A model generated the notes under the pieces. The model ran no database searches and was not told the DNA's origin. It saw only the letters and a list, made by a program, of their open reading frames with translations. DNA of 64,000 nt, from the NCBI RefSeq assembly GCF_002903165.1, contig NZ_PPSK01000002.1:186001-250000 (forward strand). Reading direction: 5' to 3'. Numbering within the stretch: the stretch's first letter is position 1; each line of letters begins with the position of its first letter. Origin of the DNA: Halopseudomonas oceani (GTDB lineage Bacteria > Pseudomonadota > Gammaproteobacteria > Pseudomonadales > Pseudomonadaceae). Positions 28,449-38,283 of the stretch are shown piece after piece. The translations under genes and the position numbers were made by a program.

Positions 28449-29167
28449 AAACCGCCATTGCCATCCGCCATCTGGCTTTTGAAGACCTCGGAACGCTGGA
28501 GCCGCTGCTGCAGGCTCGTGGCTATACCGTGCGTTATCTGGATGCCACCGTTGATAGTCTGTATGCGGCCGATACGCTATCGGCCGACTTGCTGGTGCTG
28601 CTGGGTGGCCCCATCGGCGCCTTTGATGATCCCGCCTATCCTTTCATTACTGATGAGTTGGCGGTGATCAGGCATCGCCTGGAGAGTAAGCGCCCACTGC
28701 TGGGCATTTGTCTGGGTGCACAGTTGATTGCACGCGCTCTGGGCGCCAGTGTCAGCAGCATGGGGGGCAAGGAAATCGGCTTCTCGCCATTGACGCTCAC
28801 CGCGGAGGGGAACGCTTCGCCGCTGGCAGCGCTGGGCGATGTGCCGGTGCTGCACTGGCACGGTGATCGCTTCGACATGCCTGCCGGCGCCACGCGGTTG
28901 GCGGGAACAGCCATCTGTGCCAACCAGGCTTTCAGGGTGGGTAACCACGTACTGGCCCTGCAATGCCACCTGGAGGCGGACCCCCGGCGTATTGAGCGCT
29001 GGCTGGTCGGCCATGCATGCGAACTGGCACTCGCTGGCATCGATCCGTGTGCTCTGCGTGCCGAGGCGCAGGCGTTGCAGTCCGATCTGCCGCAGGCTGC
29101 ACGGGCGGCGTTTGCAGCTTGGCTGGATGAGGTTGAAGCAGCGCCATCAGGGGGGATGTCACCATGA
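28445..29167 (+). CDS. Class I glutamine amidotransferase (GuaA/YfeJ-like)
   Basis: 240 residues of a stand-alone class I GATase. The nucleophile elbow GICLGAQ has Cys89, and the catalytic His175 and Glu177 are in [10 protein letters not shown]; an oxyanion segment [11 protein letters not shown] is at about 52-62. Such proteins release ammonia from glutamine or hydrolyse gamma-glutamyl amides. It is not PdxT: the signature and length fit the GuaA-like group. It overlaps its neighbours by four bases on each side, so it is tightly coupled within the PLP operon. Its partner or substrate there is unknown. Confidence 0.85.
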   Translation: MKTAIAIRHLAFEDLGTLEPLLQARGYTVRYLDATVDSLYAADTLSADLLVLLGGPIGAFDDPAYPFITDELAVIRHRLESKRPLLGICLGAQLIARALGASVSSMGGKEIGFSPLTLTAEGNASPLAALGDVPVLHWHGDRFDMPAGATRLAGTAICANQAFRVGNHVLALQCHLEADPRRIERWLVGHACELALAGIDPCALRAEAQALQSDLPQAARAAFAAWLDEVEAAPSGGMSP

Positions 29168-30099
29168 CCGCCTCTCTGTCTTTGCCCTGCTCAGTTCAAG
29201 CTTTGCCTGTCGATGTGGTGTCGGTGCAGTCACAGGTTGTGTATGGCCGGGTTGGTAACAATGTTGCCGTGCCGACGCTCGAAGCGCTGGCATTGTCGGT
29301 GGCTGCGGTTCCTACCGTTATGTTCAGCAATACGCCGCATTACCCGACAATGCACGGTGGCGCGCTGCCCCTTGAGTGGTTCGGTGGCTACCTGAATGAC
29401 CTGTCGGCTCGCGGTGCGCTGCACGCCTTGCGCGGTATTCTGGTCGGCTATCTTGGTAACGCCCGGCAGGTTGATGCGCTGGCGCCCTGGATTCGGGCGC
29501 GGCAGCGGCAGCAGACCGATTTGCGCGTCGTGATTGATCCGGTGCTGGGCGATACCGATCACGGCATCTATGTCGATCCGGGTCTTGTGGATGCTTATCG
29601 CCGGGATCTGCTGCCGCTGGCCGAGGGCTTGACGCCCAACGGATTCGAGCTGGGGCGCCTGACCGGCCGGCCGGTGAATGATGTTGAAAGCGTGGTTGCC
29701 GCCGCCCGCACCTTGCTGACCGGACGCACGCAATGGGTTGCCGTCACCAGTGCGGCGCCTGATACCTGGGCCGCTGACGAAATGCAGGTCGTGCTCGTCT
29801 CCCGCACCCAGGCCGAAGTTATCGCGCATCCGCGCCTCACTGCGACCCCCAAAGGCACTGGCGACCTGTTCTGTGCCAGCTTGGTTGGGCATTGGATCAA
29901 TGGTGTCGATCTGTCGGAGGCGGCCACCCGCGCGTGCCGCCACGTCGTTAGCGTGTTGCAGCGTACCCAGCAGGCGCAATGCGCTGAATTGCTGCTGCCC
30001 CTGACTGGCCGATGCAATGCCGGCAGGGCGGTGGATCATGCGTCAGTCAGCAAATTTACCTACAGGATTTTTCCATGCAAGCAGTCACTTCCCATCTGA
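29164..30099 (+). CDS. pdxY: Pyridoxal kinase
   Basis: 311 residues of the ribokinase-like pyridoxal kinase family, which phosphorylates pyridoxal (and sometimes pyridoxine) with ATP. Features are [25 protein letters not shown] at the N-terminus, the YLGNARQV segment, [20 protein letters not shown], and the anion-hole/catalytic [13 protein letters not shown] with Asp234. The last 25 bases overlap the aminotransferase gene, and the tail after about residue 285 is unrelated to the family. The four-base overlap with the amidotransferase gene places it inside the operon. A housekeeping pdxK or pdxY elsewhere cannot be excluded. Confidence 0.88.
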   Translation: MTASLSLPCSVQALPVDVVSVQSQVVYGRVGNNVAVPTLEALALSVAAVPTVMFSNTPHYPTMHGGALPLEWFGGYLNDLSARGALHALRGILVGYLGNARQVDALAPWIRARQRQQTDLRVVIDPVLGDTDHGIYVDPGLVDAYRRDLLPLAEGLTPNGFELGRLTGRPVNDVESVVAAARTLLTGRTQWVAVTSAAPDTWAADEMQVVLVSRTQAEVIAHPRLTATPKGTGDLFCASLVGHWINGVDLSEAATRACRHVVSVLQRTQQAQCAELLLPLTGRCNAGRAVDHASVSKFTYRIFPCKQSLPI

Positions 30100-31307
30100 T
30101 GCGCGCCTATGCTCGTCAACCGGTCTCCTTCGTGCGTGGTAACGGCGCGCAGCTCTGGGATGAACAGGGTGTTGAGTACCTAGATGCAATTGCCGGTGTC
30201 GCGGTCACCAGCCTTGGTCACGCTCATCCGGAGATTGCTGCTGTCATCGCCGATCAGGCAAAGACACTGCTTCACACCTCCAACGTGTTTGGCATCGACT
30301 GGCAGGAGCGGCTGGGAGAACGACTGTGCGCGTTGACCGGGATGCAAAGCGCCTTTTTCTGCAACTCGGGCGCCGAAGCCAACGAGACGGCTATCAAGCT
30401 GGCCCGGCTGCACGCCCATCGTAAACAGGTCCTGCAGCCGCAGATACTGGTCATGGGAAATGCCTTTCATGGCCGCACCCTAGCGACACTCGCCGCCACA
30501 GACAATCCGGCTAACCAGCAGGGGTTCGGGCCGCTACCCGAGGGCTTTCTGCGGGTCCCCTACAACGACATTCGTGCTGCACGCGAGGCGGCCGAACATT
30601 GCCCGGACATTGTCGCGGTGCTGATTGAGCCGGTGCAGGGTGAAGGCGGCATTCGGGTGGCCAGTGCTGACTACTTACGCGAGCTGCGCTCACTCTGTGA
30701 CCAGCATAGCTGGCTGTTGATGCTGGATGAGATTCAAACCGGCCTGGGCCGCACAGGCGCCTGGTTCGGCTATCAGATAGCGGACATCGAGCCGGACGTC
30801 ATAACGCTGGCAAAGGCCCTGGGTAACGGGTTTCCTATCGGCGCCTGCCTGGCGCGCGGTGCGGCGGCTGATCTGTTTTCTCCCGGTCTGCACGGTTCGA
30901 CTTTTGGCGGTAATCCGCTGGCCTGCAGGGTGGCCTTTACCGTGCTCGACATCATGGCGCGAGAGCGGCTGGCGGAACGGGCTGCGGTGCAGGGTGCTCG
31001 TTTGCTCGCGGGGTTGCAGCAGGCGCTGGGCGCTCATCCGCATGTCACTGCCATCCGTGGTCAGGGACTGATGGTAGGAATCGAGCTGGATCGGCCCTGC
31101 AAGGAGCTGGTGGGACGCGCGCTGTCCGAGCAGCAGCTGCTTATTACGGTGACCCGAGATACCGTCATTCGGCTATTGCCGCCGCTTACCTGCACTGACG
31201 AGCAAATCGACGACATTGTGCTGCGTCTTACCCGCCTGCTGTCGGCGGGCACGGAGGTGGGTGTGATGAAAGTTCAACCTAGCGCAGAGCTGGAGCCCGC
31301 GACCTGA
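30075..31307 (+). CDS. Class III aminotransferase, acetylornithine transaminase (ArgD)-like
   Basis: 410 residues. The PLP fold is complete: [19 protein letters not shown] (phosphate cup), [29 protein letters not shown] with the ring-N Asp, [16 protein letters not shown] with Schiff-base Lys247, and [18 protein letters not shown]. It closely resembles acetylornithine aminotransferases, but its setting in the PLP operon rather than with arg genes suggests another amino donor. The ATG at 30075 has AGGA nine bases before it and lies inside the end of pdxY. Substrate is not determined. Confidence 0.88.
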   Translation: MQAVTSHLMRAYARQPVSFVRGNGAQLWDEQGVEYLDAIAGVAVTSLGHAHPEIAAVIADQAKTLLHTSNVFGIDWQERLGERLCALTGMQSAFFCNSGAEANETAIKLARLHAHRKQVLQPQILVMGNAFHGRTLATLAATDNPANQQGFGPLPEGFLRVPYNDIRAAREAAEHCPDIVAVLIEPVQGEGGIRVASADYLRELRSLCDQHSWLLMLDEIQTGLGRTGAWFGYQIADIEPDVITLAKALGNGFPIGACLARGAAADLFSPGLHGSTFGGNPLACRVAFTVLDIMARERLAERAAVQGARLLAGLQQALGAHPHVTAIRGQGLMVGIELDRPCKELVGRALSEQQLLITVTRDTVIRLLPPLTCTDEQIDDIVLRLTRLLSAGTEVGVMKVQPSAELEPAT

Positions 31308-31409
31308 TTTGCGAAGTGAACCCGCAAGTGACGGTGGGCGTAGTTGAGCTGAATGACGCTCGCCGACCTGAATAGGCCAATCCCGAATTTCAGAGAAAGG
31401 AACAACCCC

Positions 31410-32696
31410 ATGTACGACACCTCCCTGGCGCTCAGCGACTTTGACCCAGAGCTGGCCGATGCGGTTAAGCAAGAAGAACGCCGGCAGCAAGACCACGTCG
31501 AGCTGATTGCGTCAGAGAACTACGCTAGCCCGCTCGTGATGGCCATGCAGAACTCGGTATTCACCAACAAGTACGCTGAGGGCTACCCCGGTAAGCGCTA
31601 TTACAGCGGCTGCGAGCATGTGGACGTTGCTGAGCGCCTTGCTATCGAACGGCTCAAGAGGCTGTTCGACTGCGATTATGCCAATGTCCAGCCCCATGCC
31701 GGTGCCCAGGCCAACGCGGCTGTATTTCTGGCGCTAACCAATCCCGGCGATACGGTGATGGGTATGAATCTGGCCCAGGGTGGCCATCTTACCCACGGCA
31801 ATCCGTCCAACTTCTCGGGTCGCCTTTACAAGATCGTGCCTTACGGGCTCAACCCGGAGACCGGGCTGATCGACTACGATGAGATGGAACGCATCGCCCT
31901 GGAAACCCGGCCCAAGATGCTGATCGGCGGGTTCTCCGCCTACTCGCGTTACAAGGACTGGGCGCGCATGCGCTCGATCGCCGACAAGGTGAGCGCCATC
32001 TTCTGGGTGGACATGGCTCACGTAGCTGGACTGGTTGCGGCGGGGGAATACCCCAATCCGCTGCCCTATGCCCATGTCGTCACCAGCACCACCCACAAGA
32101 CGCTCCGCGGCCCACGCGGCGGCATCATTCTGGCCAAAGGTCAGGGTGATGACTTTTACAAGAAGCTCGACTCCGCTGTGTTCCCGGGCACCCAGGGCGG
32201 CCCGCTGATGCATGTCATCGCCGCCAAAGCCATCGCCTTCAAGGAGGCGCTGCGGCCGGAGTTCAAGACCTACCAGCGCCAGGTGGTTGCCAACGCCCGG
32301 GCGATGGCGGCCGTGCTTCAGCAGCGTGGCTACAAGATCGTCTCGGGCGGCACCGACAACCACCTGATGCTCATCGATCTTTCCGCCAGGCCTTACACCG
32401 GCAAGGAGGCTGATGCGGCCCTGGCGGATGCCTACATCACGACGAACAAGAACTCGGTGCCCAATGATCCGCGTTCACCTTTCGTCACCTCAGGCATACG
32501 CATTGGTACGCCAGCCTTGACTACGCGTGGCTTTGGGATCGTCGAGTGCGAACAGGTGGCGGGTTGGTTGTGCGACGTGCTGGATGCAATGGCAACCGGT
32601 GTAGACGAACTGACCGCAGTGCGTGACCGGGTCCGGGAGGAGGTGGTGACGTTGTGCCGCCGTTATCCGGTATACGGCCCATGCATGTGCGATTGA
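31410..32696 (+). CDS. glyA: Serine hydroxymethyltransferase (glyA paralogue)
   Basis: 428 residues, slightly longer than E. coli GlyA. It interconverts serine and glycine with tetrahydrofolate. Active-site features are [44 protein letters not shown] and [15 protein letters not shown] with PLP Lys230. The C-terminus ends unusually in [16 protein letters not shown] precedes ATG 31410. It lies 102 bases after the aminotransferase gene, so may be cotranscribed. No glycine riboswitch is visible upstream. It is probably one of several SHMTs in the genome, as in Pseudomonas. Confidence 0.92.
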   Translation: MYDTSLALSDFDPELADAVKQEERRQQDHVELIASENYASPLVMAMQNSVFTNKYAEGYPGKRYYSGCEHVDVAERLAIERLKRLFDCDYANVQPHAGAQANAAVFLALTNPGDTVMGMNLAQGGHLTHGNPSNFSGRLYKIVPYGLNPETGLIDYDEMERIALETRPKMLIGGFSAYSRYKDWARMRSIADKVSAIFWVDMAHVAGLVAAGEYPNPLPYAHVVTSTTHKTLRGPRGGIILAKGQGDDFYKKLDSAVFPGTQGGPLMHVIAAKAIAFKEALRPEFKTYQRQVVANARAMAAVLQQRGYKIVSGGTDNHLMLIDLSARPYTGKEADAALADAYITTNKNSVPNDPRSPFVTSGIRIGTPALTTRGFGIVECEQVAGWLCDVLDAMATGVDELTAVRDRVREEVVTLCRRYPVYGPCMCD

Positions 32697-32723
32697 TTGC
32701 GGCTGTAGGAGGTTCGGGTTGCC

Positions 32724-32760
32724 GAGCGCTGTTGTGCTAGAGAAACTCAGCGCTCTTCTT
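32724..32760 (+). terminator. Weak terminator-like hairpin after the PLP operon
   Basis: GAGCGCTG (32724-32731) pairs with CAGCGCTC (32748-32755) around a 16-base loop. A short T-rich tail (TTCTTG) follows. The stem is good but the U-tract is poor. Confidence 0.4.
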
Positions 32761-32789
32761 GATTGATGACATTTTGTTGGGCTGTTTTT

Positions 32790-32807
32790 TGTAAGAGATT
32801 TCCTACA
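32790..32807 (+). promoter_or_regulatory. GacA upstream activating sequence of the rsm sRNA
   Basis: TGTAAG-N6-CCTACA differs by one base from the TGTAAG-N6-CTTACA element bound by phosphorylated GacA upstream of rsmX/Y/Z. It lies about 165-180 bases before the predicted sRNA start, the distance known for rsmZ. An AT-rich stretch, where MvaT-type proteins bind in P. aeruginosa, lies between. Confidence 0.8.
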
Positions 32808-32936
32808 AAGCGTGTGAGACTTCGCCGTTGCAAGATGTGGGTGGAACGAGTTTTTGCCCGTGCTTGAAATGGTAAGTGCATGAAAATATTGATTTTTATT
32901 TTTGATAGTGTGCCTGTTTTGGTCGCTGTAGGGGGC

Positions 32937-32964
32937 TTGCGGACGATCCGGCATTCGTTAAGAT
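32937..32964 (+). promoter_or_regulatory. Predicted sigma-70 promoter of the rsm sRNA
   Basis: TTGCGG (32937-32942), a 16-base spacer and TAAGAT (32959-32964). This would start transcription near 32971, just before the first GGA hairpin. Confidence 0.6.
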
Positions 32965-32970
32965 GTACTC

Positions 32971-33099
32971 AAGCGCGACGGATAGCGCTACTCGGCAGGG
33001 AGCTGAGTCAGGGATTTTCAGGAAGATGAAGCCAGGATGGCTGGACACGGAAAGCACATATGGAATAAAGAGTGGGCGGGCTATCCCGCCCCTTTTTTT
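32971..33099 (+). ncRNA. rsmZ: RsmZ-like CsrA/RsmA-sequestering sRNA
   Basis: A transcript of about 129 bases. It opens with a hairpin GCGC-GACGGATA-GCGC, the same loop that begins known RsmX/RsmZ RNAs. Further GGA-loop hairpins follow: CTCGGC-AGGGA-GCTGAG (about 32991-33007) and AGCC-AGGAT-GGCT, with eight GGA motifs in total, each a potential RsmA site. It ends in a strong terminator (stem 33074-33080 with 33085-33091, then seven T). Position beside fdxA, the upstream GacA box and a promoter all agree with rsmZ. It would titrate RsmA/CsrA and relieve translational repression of secondary-metabolism and biofilm genes. Confidence 0.85.
33074..33099 (+). terminator. Rho-independent terminator of the rsm sRNA
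   Basis: A 7-bp GC-only stem (33074-33080 with 33085-33091), 4-base loop, then CTTTTTTT. It forms the 3' end of the sRNA. Confidence 0.9.
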
Positions 33100-33126
33100 G
33101 CCTGAAATTTGACCCCAAAATTCAGA

Positions 33127-33210
33127 GCCTCAAGCCTCAAGCCTCAAGCCTCAAGCCTCAAGCCTCAAGCCTCAAGCCTCAAGCCTCAAGCCTCAAGCCT
33201 CAAGCACCAA
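33127..33210. repeat. Tandem heptamer array (GCCTCAA, 11 perfect copies plus one variant)
   Basis: Eleven uninterrupted GCCTCAA units occupy 33127-33203, followed by GCACCAA. It lies between the sRNA terminator and the fdxA terminator, outside any gene. The unit length is not a multiple of three and there are no spacers, so it is a simple sequence repeat, likely variable in copy number by slippage. Confidence 0.95.
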
Positions 33211-33260
33211 GCTAAAACCACATAACAGGCTCACACTGGTGCGCTTCCAGCTTGCAGCAC

Positions 33261-33289
33261 AAAAAAACCGGCACATGGCCGGTTTTTTT
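33261..33289 (-). terminator. Rho-independent terminator of fdxA
   Basis: CCGGC (33268-33272) pairs with GCCGG (33278-33282), flanked by A7 on the left and T7 on the right. It serves the leftward fdxA transcript and could also act rightward. Confidence 0.85.
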
Positions 33290-33309
33290 ATTGCGTGGCA
33301 GCTGGCTGC

Positions 33310-33633
33310 TCAGCGCTCCAGGTATTGCAGCTTGTCCGGTACGCCATCCCACTCTTCGGCGTCGGCCAGTGCATCCTTCTTCTCGGTGATGTTCGGCCAC
33401 ACTTCAGCCAGATCGGCGTTCAGCTCGGTGAACTCCTGCATATCCTCTGGCACCTCGTCTTCAGAGAAGATGGCGTTGGCCGGGCATTCGGGTTCGCACA
33501 GGGCGCAGTCGATGCACTCGTCTGGGTGAATGACCAGGAAATTCGGGCCTTCGTAGAAGCAATCAACCGGGCAGACCTCAACACAATCGGTGTACTTGCA
33601 CTTGATGCAGTTGTCGGTAACAACAAAGGTCAT
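33310..33633 (-). CDS. fdxA: Ferredoxin FdxA, 7Fe type ([3Fe-4S][4Fe-4S])
   Basis: 107 residues, acidic, the length of Azotobacter ferredoxin I-type proteins. The cysteine pattern is visible: Cys9, Cys17, Cys21, Cys25 near the N-terminus and [12 protein letters not shown] for the second cluster. It carries electrons at low potential in the cytoplasm. It is next to mutS and the rsm sRNA, as in Pseudomonas, and is followed by its own terminator. Confidence 0.96.
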   Translation of the reverse strand: MTFVVTDNCIKCKYTDCVEVCPVDCFYEGPNFLVIHPDECIDCALCEPECPANAIFSEDEVPEDMQEFTELNADLAEVWPNITEKKDALADAEEWDGVPDKLQYLER

Positions 33634-33778
33634 GGTGAGGTCTCCATTGAATCAGGCTGGCAAAATCTGGCGCGTAGTCTAGCAGTTTTTTACCGGCGGT
33701 ACAGAGTAACGCCGGGTTTTGCGCAGATTAAAGCGAGGTCGCGACACGTTTGATGCAAATGAATATCATTTGCCGAAA

Positions 33779-36358
33779 TTACGACCACTCTCGTTTCAGT
33801 TTGTACAGTAGCTCAAGCGCTTGGCGAGGGCTGAGATCATCCGGCTCCAGTGACTGCATCTGTTCGACCAGAGGGTGAGGTGCGCTGGCAAACAGATCAC
33901 TCTGGAACGGTTGCTCGCTGGTGCCTGCAGGCTTGCTGCCGTGCTGCTCCAGACTCTGCTGCTCCAGCTGGGCGAGGTGTTCGCGCGCACGCAGGATGAC
34001 CGGACGCGGTACACCGGCAAGCTGGGCGACTTGCAGGCCATAGCTCTGGCTGGCCGGACCGGGCTGGACGTTGTGCAGGAACACGATGCGCTCGTTATGT
34101 TCAGTGGCATTCAGGTGCACGTTGGCCACGCCTTCGTCAGTATCGGCCATGCCGGTCAGCTCGAAGTAGTGGGTCGCGAACAGGGTGAAGGCGCGAACCT
34201 TGGCCAGATACTCGGCAGCAGACCAAGCCAGCGACAAACCGTCGAAGGTGCTGGTGCCACGGCCGACTTCGTCCATCAGGACCAGGCTGGCGGCGGTGGC
34301 GTTATTGAGTATGTTGGCGGTTTCGCTCATTTCGACCATGAAGGTTGAGCGGCCGCCGGCCAGATCGTCACTGGAACCGATACGGGTGAAGATGCGGTCG
34401 ACGCAGGACAGCTCGACGTCTGCCGCCGGCACAAAGCTGCCAATATGGGCCAGCAGTACAATCAGCGCAGTCTGGCGCATGTAGGTGGATTTACCGCCCA
34501 TGTTCGGGCCGGTAATCACCAGCATGCGGGTGTCGGCGTCCAGGTCCAGATCGTTGGCGACGAAGGGTGTTTCCAGCACCTGTTCGACCACCGGGTGGCG
34601 TCCCTGGCTGATCTGCAGCTGACTGCCCTCGATAAAGCGCGGGCGGCTGTAATCGAGGCTGCCGGCGCGCTCGGCGAGGGTGCAGAGCACGTCGATCTCG
34701 GCCAGGCTGGCAGCGCTGGTCTGCAGTGCGGCAAGGTCTTCGTTGAGACGGTCGATCAGCTCATCGTACAGCTGCTTCTCGCGAGCCAGCGCGCGGCTGC
34801 GGGCCGACAACGCCTTGTCTTCAAAGGCCTTCAGTTCAGGTGTGATAAACCGTTCGGCGCCCTTGAGGGTCTGGCGGCGAATGTAGTCTGCTGGCGCCTG
34901 ATCGGCCTGGCTGCGGGACAGCTCGATAAAGTAGCCGTGTACCCGGTTATAGCCGACTTTGAGCGTGTTCAGCCCGGTACGCTCGCGTTCGCGGGTCTCC
35001 AGGTCGATCAGATACTGGCCGGCGTTTTCGCTGATGTTCTGCAGCTCGTCCAGTTCGGCGTCGAAACCGGCCTTGATTACGCCGCCGTCGCGCAGCACGG
35101 CGGGCGGGTTGTCGATCACGGCGCGTTCCAGCAGCTCGGCCAGCTCCGGGTAGGTGCGTACCTGTTCGGCCAGATTGCGCAGGTGCGTTGTTTCCAGCGT
35201 CTGCATGCAGTCCTGCAGCGCGGGCAGGGCGGCCAGCGCGTCGCGCAGGCGTGCCAGATCGCGCGGACGCGCAGAGCGCAGGGCAACCCGGGCGAGTATG
35301 CGTTCGATATCGCCGATGCCCTTGAGCTGCGGCTGCAGGTCGAGATAGAACTGCTGGTCGAGCAGGGCGCTGATGCTGTCCTGGCGTGCGCCCAGGACCT
35401 TCAGGTCCCGCAGCGGACGATTCAGCCAGCGCGCCATCAGGCGGCTGCCCATGGCCGTTGCAGTATGGTCGAGCACGTCGAGCAGGGTGTTGTCACGGCC
35501 ACCAGACAGGTTCTGGTCGATTTCCAAATTCCGGCGGCTGGCGCTGTCGATAATCACGCTGTCTTCGAATCGCTCTTGCGCCATGCTGCGGATGTGCGGC
35601 AGGGCGGTGCGCTGGGTTTCCTTGGCATAGCTCAGCAGCGCACCGGCGGCGCCGAGGCCGAGGGTCAGGTCCTGACAGTCGAAGCCAACCAGATCCTTGG
35701 TGCCGAATTGCTGGGTGAGGGCCTTGAAGGCGCTGTCCTGATCGAACTCCCAGGGGGCGCGGCGACGCACGGCGCGGCGGCGTTCGATTGGCGTATTGCT
35801 TTCCCAGTCATCGGGAATCAACAGCTCGGCTGGCGCCAGACGTTCCAGCTCACCGAGCAAGGTCTCCCAGCCGCGCAACTCCATGACCACAAAGCGGCCG
35901 CTGTTGATGTCGAGCGTTGCCAGACCGAAGCCGCGCTCGGCACCCACCAGCGCGGCCAGCAGGTTGTCACGGCGCTCATCGAGCAGTGCTTCATCGCTGA
36001 CCGTGCCCGGGGTAATGATGCGGGCAACCTGGCGCTCGACCGGGCCCTTGCTGGTGGCCGGATCGCCGACCTGCTCACAGATGACGACCGACTCACCCAG
36101 TTTGACCAGCTTGGCCAGATAGCCTTCGGCGGCATGGAACGGAATGCCGGCCATCGGGATCGGCTGACCGCCGGACTGGCCCCGTGCGGTCAGGGTAATA
36201 TCGAGCAGTCGAGCCGCTTTTTTGGCGTCGTCGTAGAACAGCTCGTAAAAGTCACCCATGCGGTAGAACAGGAGCTGCTCGGGGTGCTGCTGCTTGATGC
36301 TGAAATACTGCTGCATCATCGGCGTGTGGGCGGGGGATTCGGATTTGCTCTTTTTCAT
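33779..36358 (-). CDS. mutS: DNA mismatch repair protein MutS
   Basis: 859 residues. The mismatch-reading N-terminal motif ([15 protein letters not shown], with Phe-x-Glu in the family position), connector, lever and clamp domains are followed by the ATPase. The Walker A motif [13 protein letters not shown] lies at about 616-628; Walker B is [16 protein letters not shown]. The C-terminal tail contains the tetramer region. A start at ATG 36358 is preferred to the TTG just before it. It recognises mismatches and recruits MutL. It lies upstream of fdxA on the same strand with a 145-base gap. Confidence 0.97.
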   Translation of the reverse strand: MKKSKSESPAHTPMMQQYFSIKQQHPEQLLFYRMGDFYELFYDDAKKAARLLDITLTARGQSGGQPIPMAGIPFHAAEGYLAKLVKLGESVVICEQVGDPATSKGPVERQVARIITPGTVSDEALLDERRDNLLAALVGAERGFGLATLDINSGRFVVMELRGWETLLGELERLAPAELLIPDDWESNTPIERRRAVRRRAPWEFDQDSAFKALTQQFGTKDLVGFDCQDLTLGLGAAGALLSYAKETQRTALPHIRSMAQERFEDSVIIDSASRRNLEIDQNLSGGRDNTLLDVLDHTATAMGSRLMARWLNRPLRDLKVLGARQDSISALLDQQFYLDLQPQLKGIGDIERILARVALRSARPRDLARLRDALAALPALQDCMQTLETTHLRNLAEQVRTYPELAELLERAVIDNPPAVLRDGGVIKAGFDAELDELQNISENAGQYLIDLETRERERTGLNTLKVGYNRVHGYFIELSRSQADQAPADYIRRQTLKGAERFITPELKAFEDKALSARSRALAREKQLYDELIDRLNEDLAALQTSAASLAEIDVLCTLAERAGSLDYSRPRFIEGSQLQISQGRHPVVEQVLETPFVANDLDLDADTRMLVITGPNMGGKSTYMRQTALIVLLAHIGSFVPAADVELSCVDRIFTRIGSSDDLAGGRSTFMVEMSETANILNNATAASLVLMDEVGRGTSTFDGLSLAWSAAEYLAKVRAFTLFATHYFELTGMADTDEGVANVHLNATEHNERIVFLHNVQPGPASQSYGLQVAQLAGVPRPVILRAREHLAQLEQQSLEQHGSKPAGTSEQPFQSDLFASAPHPLVEQMQSLEPDDLSPRQALELLYKLKREWS

Positions 36359-36600
36359 CAATGACTCGAAATATGCGGCAAAGGCGGTGTCACCGGGCGC
36401 GGCGGATGCGCTGGGAACGGTGGCTGAAGCGCCGTTTCAGGTTGGCGCAAAGGGTATCACGTCGCTGTCGCCTGCTGCAGTGCCGCAGGTGGTTGGCGAT
36501 GGCGGGAAACCCTGATTGCCGAATGTGGTCGCAGGGTATTCGCAGGCAGCGTGCCAACTGGCATGCTGTTGTCTGATATCCACGCGTACAGGAGTGAACC

Positions 36601-37122
36601 ATGTCGCACTATGACCCGCTGATCGACTCTGCCGCTGCAAGGCTTGGCAAAGTGCTGGAGCAGCTGGGGTTGCAGGTCAGCACTGCTGAATCCTGTACTG
36701 GAGGCGGGATTGCCGAGGCGATAACCCGGGTTGCTGGCAGTTCGCGCTGGTTCGAGACCGGCTTCGTCACCTACGCCAACGCCAGCAAGAGCCGTTGGCT
36801 TGGGGTGGACGCAGAGGTTATCGACGCACATGGCGCGGTGAGTGAGCCGGTGGTCAGAGCGATGGCTTCCGGGGCCAAGGAGGCTGCCGGGGCAGCGATG
36901 GCAGTAGCGGTCAGCGGTATTGCCGGCCCTGATGGCGGTAGCGCCGAGAAGCCGGTAGGAACGGTCTGGTTCGGTTGGGCGCTGGCAGACGGTAGCGTCG
37001 TCAGCGAGTGCAAGCGCTTCCAGGGGGGGCGGCGAGAAGTGCGCGCGCAGACGGTTCTGCATGCGCTTGAGCGGCTGGTAAAAGAAGCTCAGCAGCAGGC
37101 TGCGAACCGGTTGTCAGTCTGA
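36601..37122 (+). CDS. cinA: CinA family protein (nicotinamide-nucleotide amidohydrolase, PncC-type)
   Basis: 173 residues, the stand-alone C-terminal CinA domain. It hydrolyses NMN to nicotinate mononucleotide in the pyridine-nucleotide cycle. Signature blocks are LQVSTAESCTGGGIAEAITRVAGSSRWFETGFVTY and VAVSGIAGPDGGSAEKPVGTVWFGWA. CAGGAG precedes the ATG. It lies just upstream of recA, a conserved arrangement. The 242 bases between mutS and this gene hold no convincing feature. Confidence 0.93.
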   Translation: MSHYDPLIDSAAARLGKVLEQLGLQVSTAESCTGGGIAEAITRVAGSSRWFETGFVTYANASKSRWLGVDAEVIDAHGAVSEPVVRAMASGAKEAAGAAMAVAVSGIAGPDGGSAEKPVGTVWFGWALADGSVVSECKRFQGGRREVRAQTVLHALERLVKEAQQQAANRLSV

Positions 37123-37165
37123 GTGAAATCGGGGGTAGGCGGGCCATTTTTTCTGTGGAATAATA

Positions 37166-37181
37166 CTGACCAAATATACAG
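37166..37181 (+). promoter_or_regulatory. LexA box (SOS operator) of recA
   Basis: CTG-N10-CAG with an AT-rich centre (ACCAAATATA), 52 bases upstream of the recA start. It fits the gammaproteobacterial LexA consensus CTGT-N8-ACAG at most positions. Confidence 0.85.
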
Positions 37182-37233
37182 TAGTTGATCGGTCGGTCGC
37201 CTCGGTGCCCGCCCCAAGCCAAGAGGATGCGAA

Positions 37234-38271
37234 ATGGACGAGAACAAAAAGAAGGCGCTGTCGGCTGCCTTGAGCCAGATTGAACGTCAGTTTGGCAAGG
37301 GCGCGGTGATGCGCATGGGTGATCACGAGCGTCAGGCTATTCCGGCCATCTCCACCGGCTCGCTCGGACTGGATATCGCCCTCGGTATTGGCGGCCTGCC
37401 CAAGGGCCGTATCGTCGAAATCTACGGGCCGGAGTCTTCCGGTAAGACCACGTTGACCCTGTCTGTCATTGCCCAGGCGCAGAAACACGGTGCGACCTGT
37501 GCCTTCGTCGACGCCGAGCACGCGCTGGACCCGGAGTACGCTGGCAAGCTGGGCGTCAACGTAGATGACCTGCTGGTGTCTCAGCCTGACACAGGCGAAC
37601 AGGCACTAGAAATTACCGACATGCTGGTCCGCTCCAACGCGGTTGACGTGATTATCGTCGACTCGGTGGCGGCGCTGGTGCCCAAGGCTGAAATCGAAGG
37701 CGAAATGGGCGATCACCACGTCGGTGTGCAGGCCCGTCTGATGTCCCAGGCGCTGCGTAAAATCACCGGTAACATCAAGAACGCCAACTGTCTGGTGATT
37801 TTCATCAACCAGATTCGCATGAAAATCGGCGTCATGTTCGGTAACCCGGAAACCACCACTGGTGGTAACGCGCTCAAGTTCTATTCCTCCGTTCGTCTCG
37901 ACATTCGCCGTACCGGCGCAGTCAAGGACGGTGATGAGGTGGTCGGCAGTGAGACCCGCGTCAAGGTCGTCAAGAACAAGGTGGCCCCGCCGTTCCGTCA
38001 GGCCGAGTTCCAGATTCTGTACGGCACCGGCATCTACCACAACGCGGAGATCATCGATCTGGGTGTGCAGATCGGTCTGGTTGAAAAGTCAGGCGCCTGG
38101 TACAGCTACCAGGGCAACAAGATCGGTCAGGGCAAGGCCAATGCGGCCAAGTTCCTGCAGGAAAACCAGCAGATCGCGGACGAAATTGAGAAGGCTATCC
38201 GTGATCAGTTGCTGGCCAAGCCGAGTAAGGCCAAGGCGGAAGCTGAGGCTGACGCCGAACTGGAAGGCTAA
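37234..38271 (+). CDS. recA: Recombinase RecA
   Basis: 345 residues. RecA forms filaments on single-stranded DNA, performs strand exchange and stimulates LexA self-cleavage. Walker [10 protein letters not shown] lies at about 66-74; other blocks are [39 protein letters not shown] and loop L2 [24 protein letters not shown]. The acidic C-terminal tail ([11 protein letters not shown]) is typical. Regulation by LexA is shown by the operator upstream. It is followed by recX after 12 bases. Confidence 0.99.
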   Translation: MDENKKKALSAALSQIERQFGKGAVMRMGDHERQAIPAISTGSLGLDIALGIGGLPKGRIVEIYGPESSGKTTLTLSVIAQAQKHGATCAFVDAEHALDPEYAGKLGVNVDDLLVSQPDTGEQALEITDMLVRSNAVDVIIVDSVAALVPKAEIEGEMGDHHVGVQARLMSQALRKITGNIKNANCLVIFINQIRMKIGVMFGNPETTTGGNALKFYSSVRLDIRRTGAVKDGDEVVGSETRVKVVKNKVAPPFRQAEFQILYGTGIYHNAEIIDLGVQIGLVEKSGAWYSYQGNKIGQGKANAAKFLQENQQIADEIEKAIRDQLLAKPSKAKAEAEADAELEG

Positions 38272-38283
38272 GAGCTGAGTGTG

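Larger units (their letters stand above)
32697..33309. other. 613-bp gene-free region with the RsmZ-type sRNA locus and tandem array
   Basis: No protein gene is supported here. In order it holds a weak terminator for the PLP operon, a GacA-type box, an AT-rich stretch (about 32875-32915), an sRNA promoter and sRNA, a heptamer array and the fdxA terminator. In P. aeruginosa the corresponding gap lies between rpoS and fdxA; here the left neighbour is glyA, so rpoS must be elsewhere. Confidence 0.7.

Noticed and set aside
31308..31409. Glycine riboswitch before the SHMT gene
   Set aside because: The 102-base gap is too short and lacks the conserved tandem aptamer pattern.
33127..33210. CRISPR-like repeat array
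   Set aside because: The unit is only seven bases with no spacers and no cas genes nearby; it is a simple tandem repeat.
34445..36364. 639-codon open frame antisense to mutS
   Set aside because: It lies wholly opposite mutS, has no recognisable domain and is explained by high-GC codon bias leaving the opposite strand free of stops.
36359..36600. Small gene between mutS and cinA
   Set aside because: Open frames there have no ribosome site and no recognisable product.
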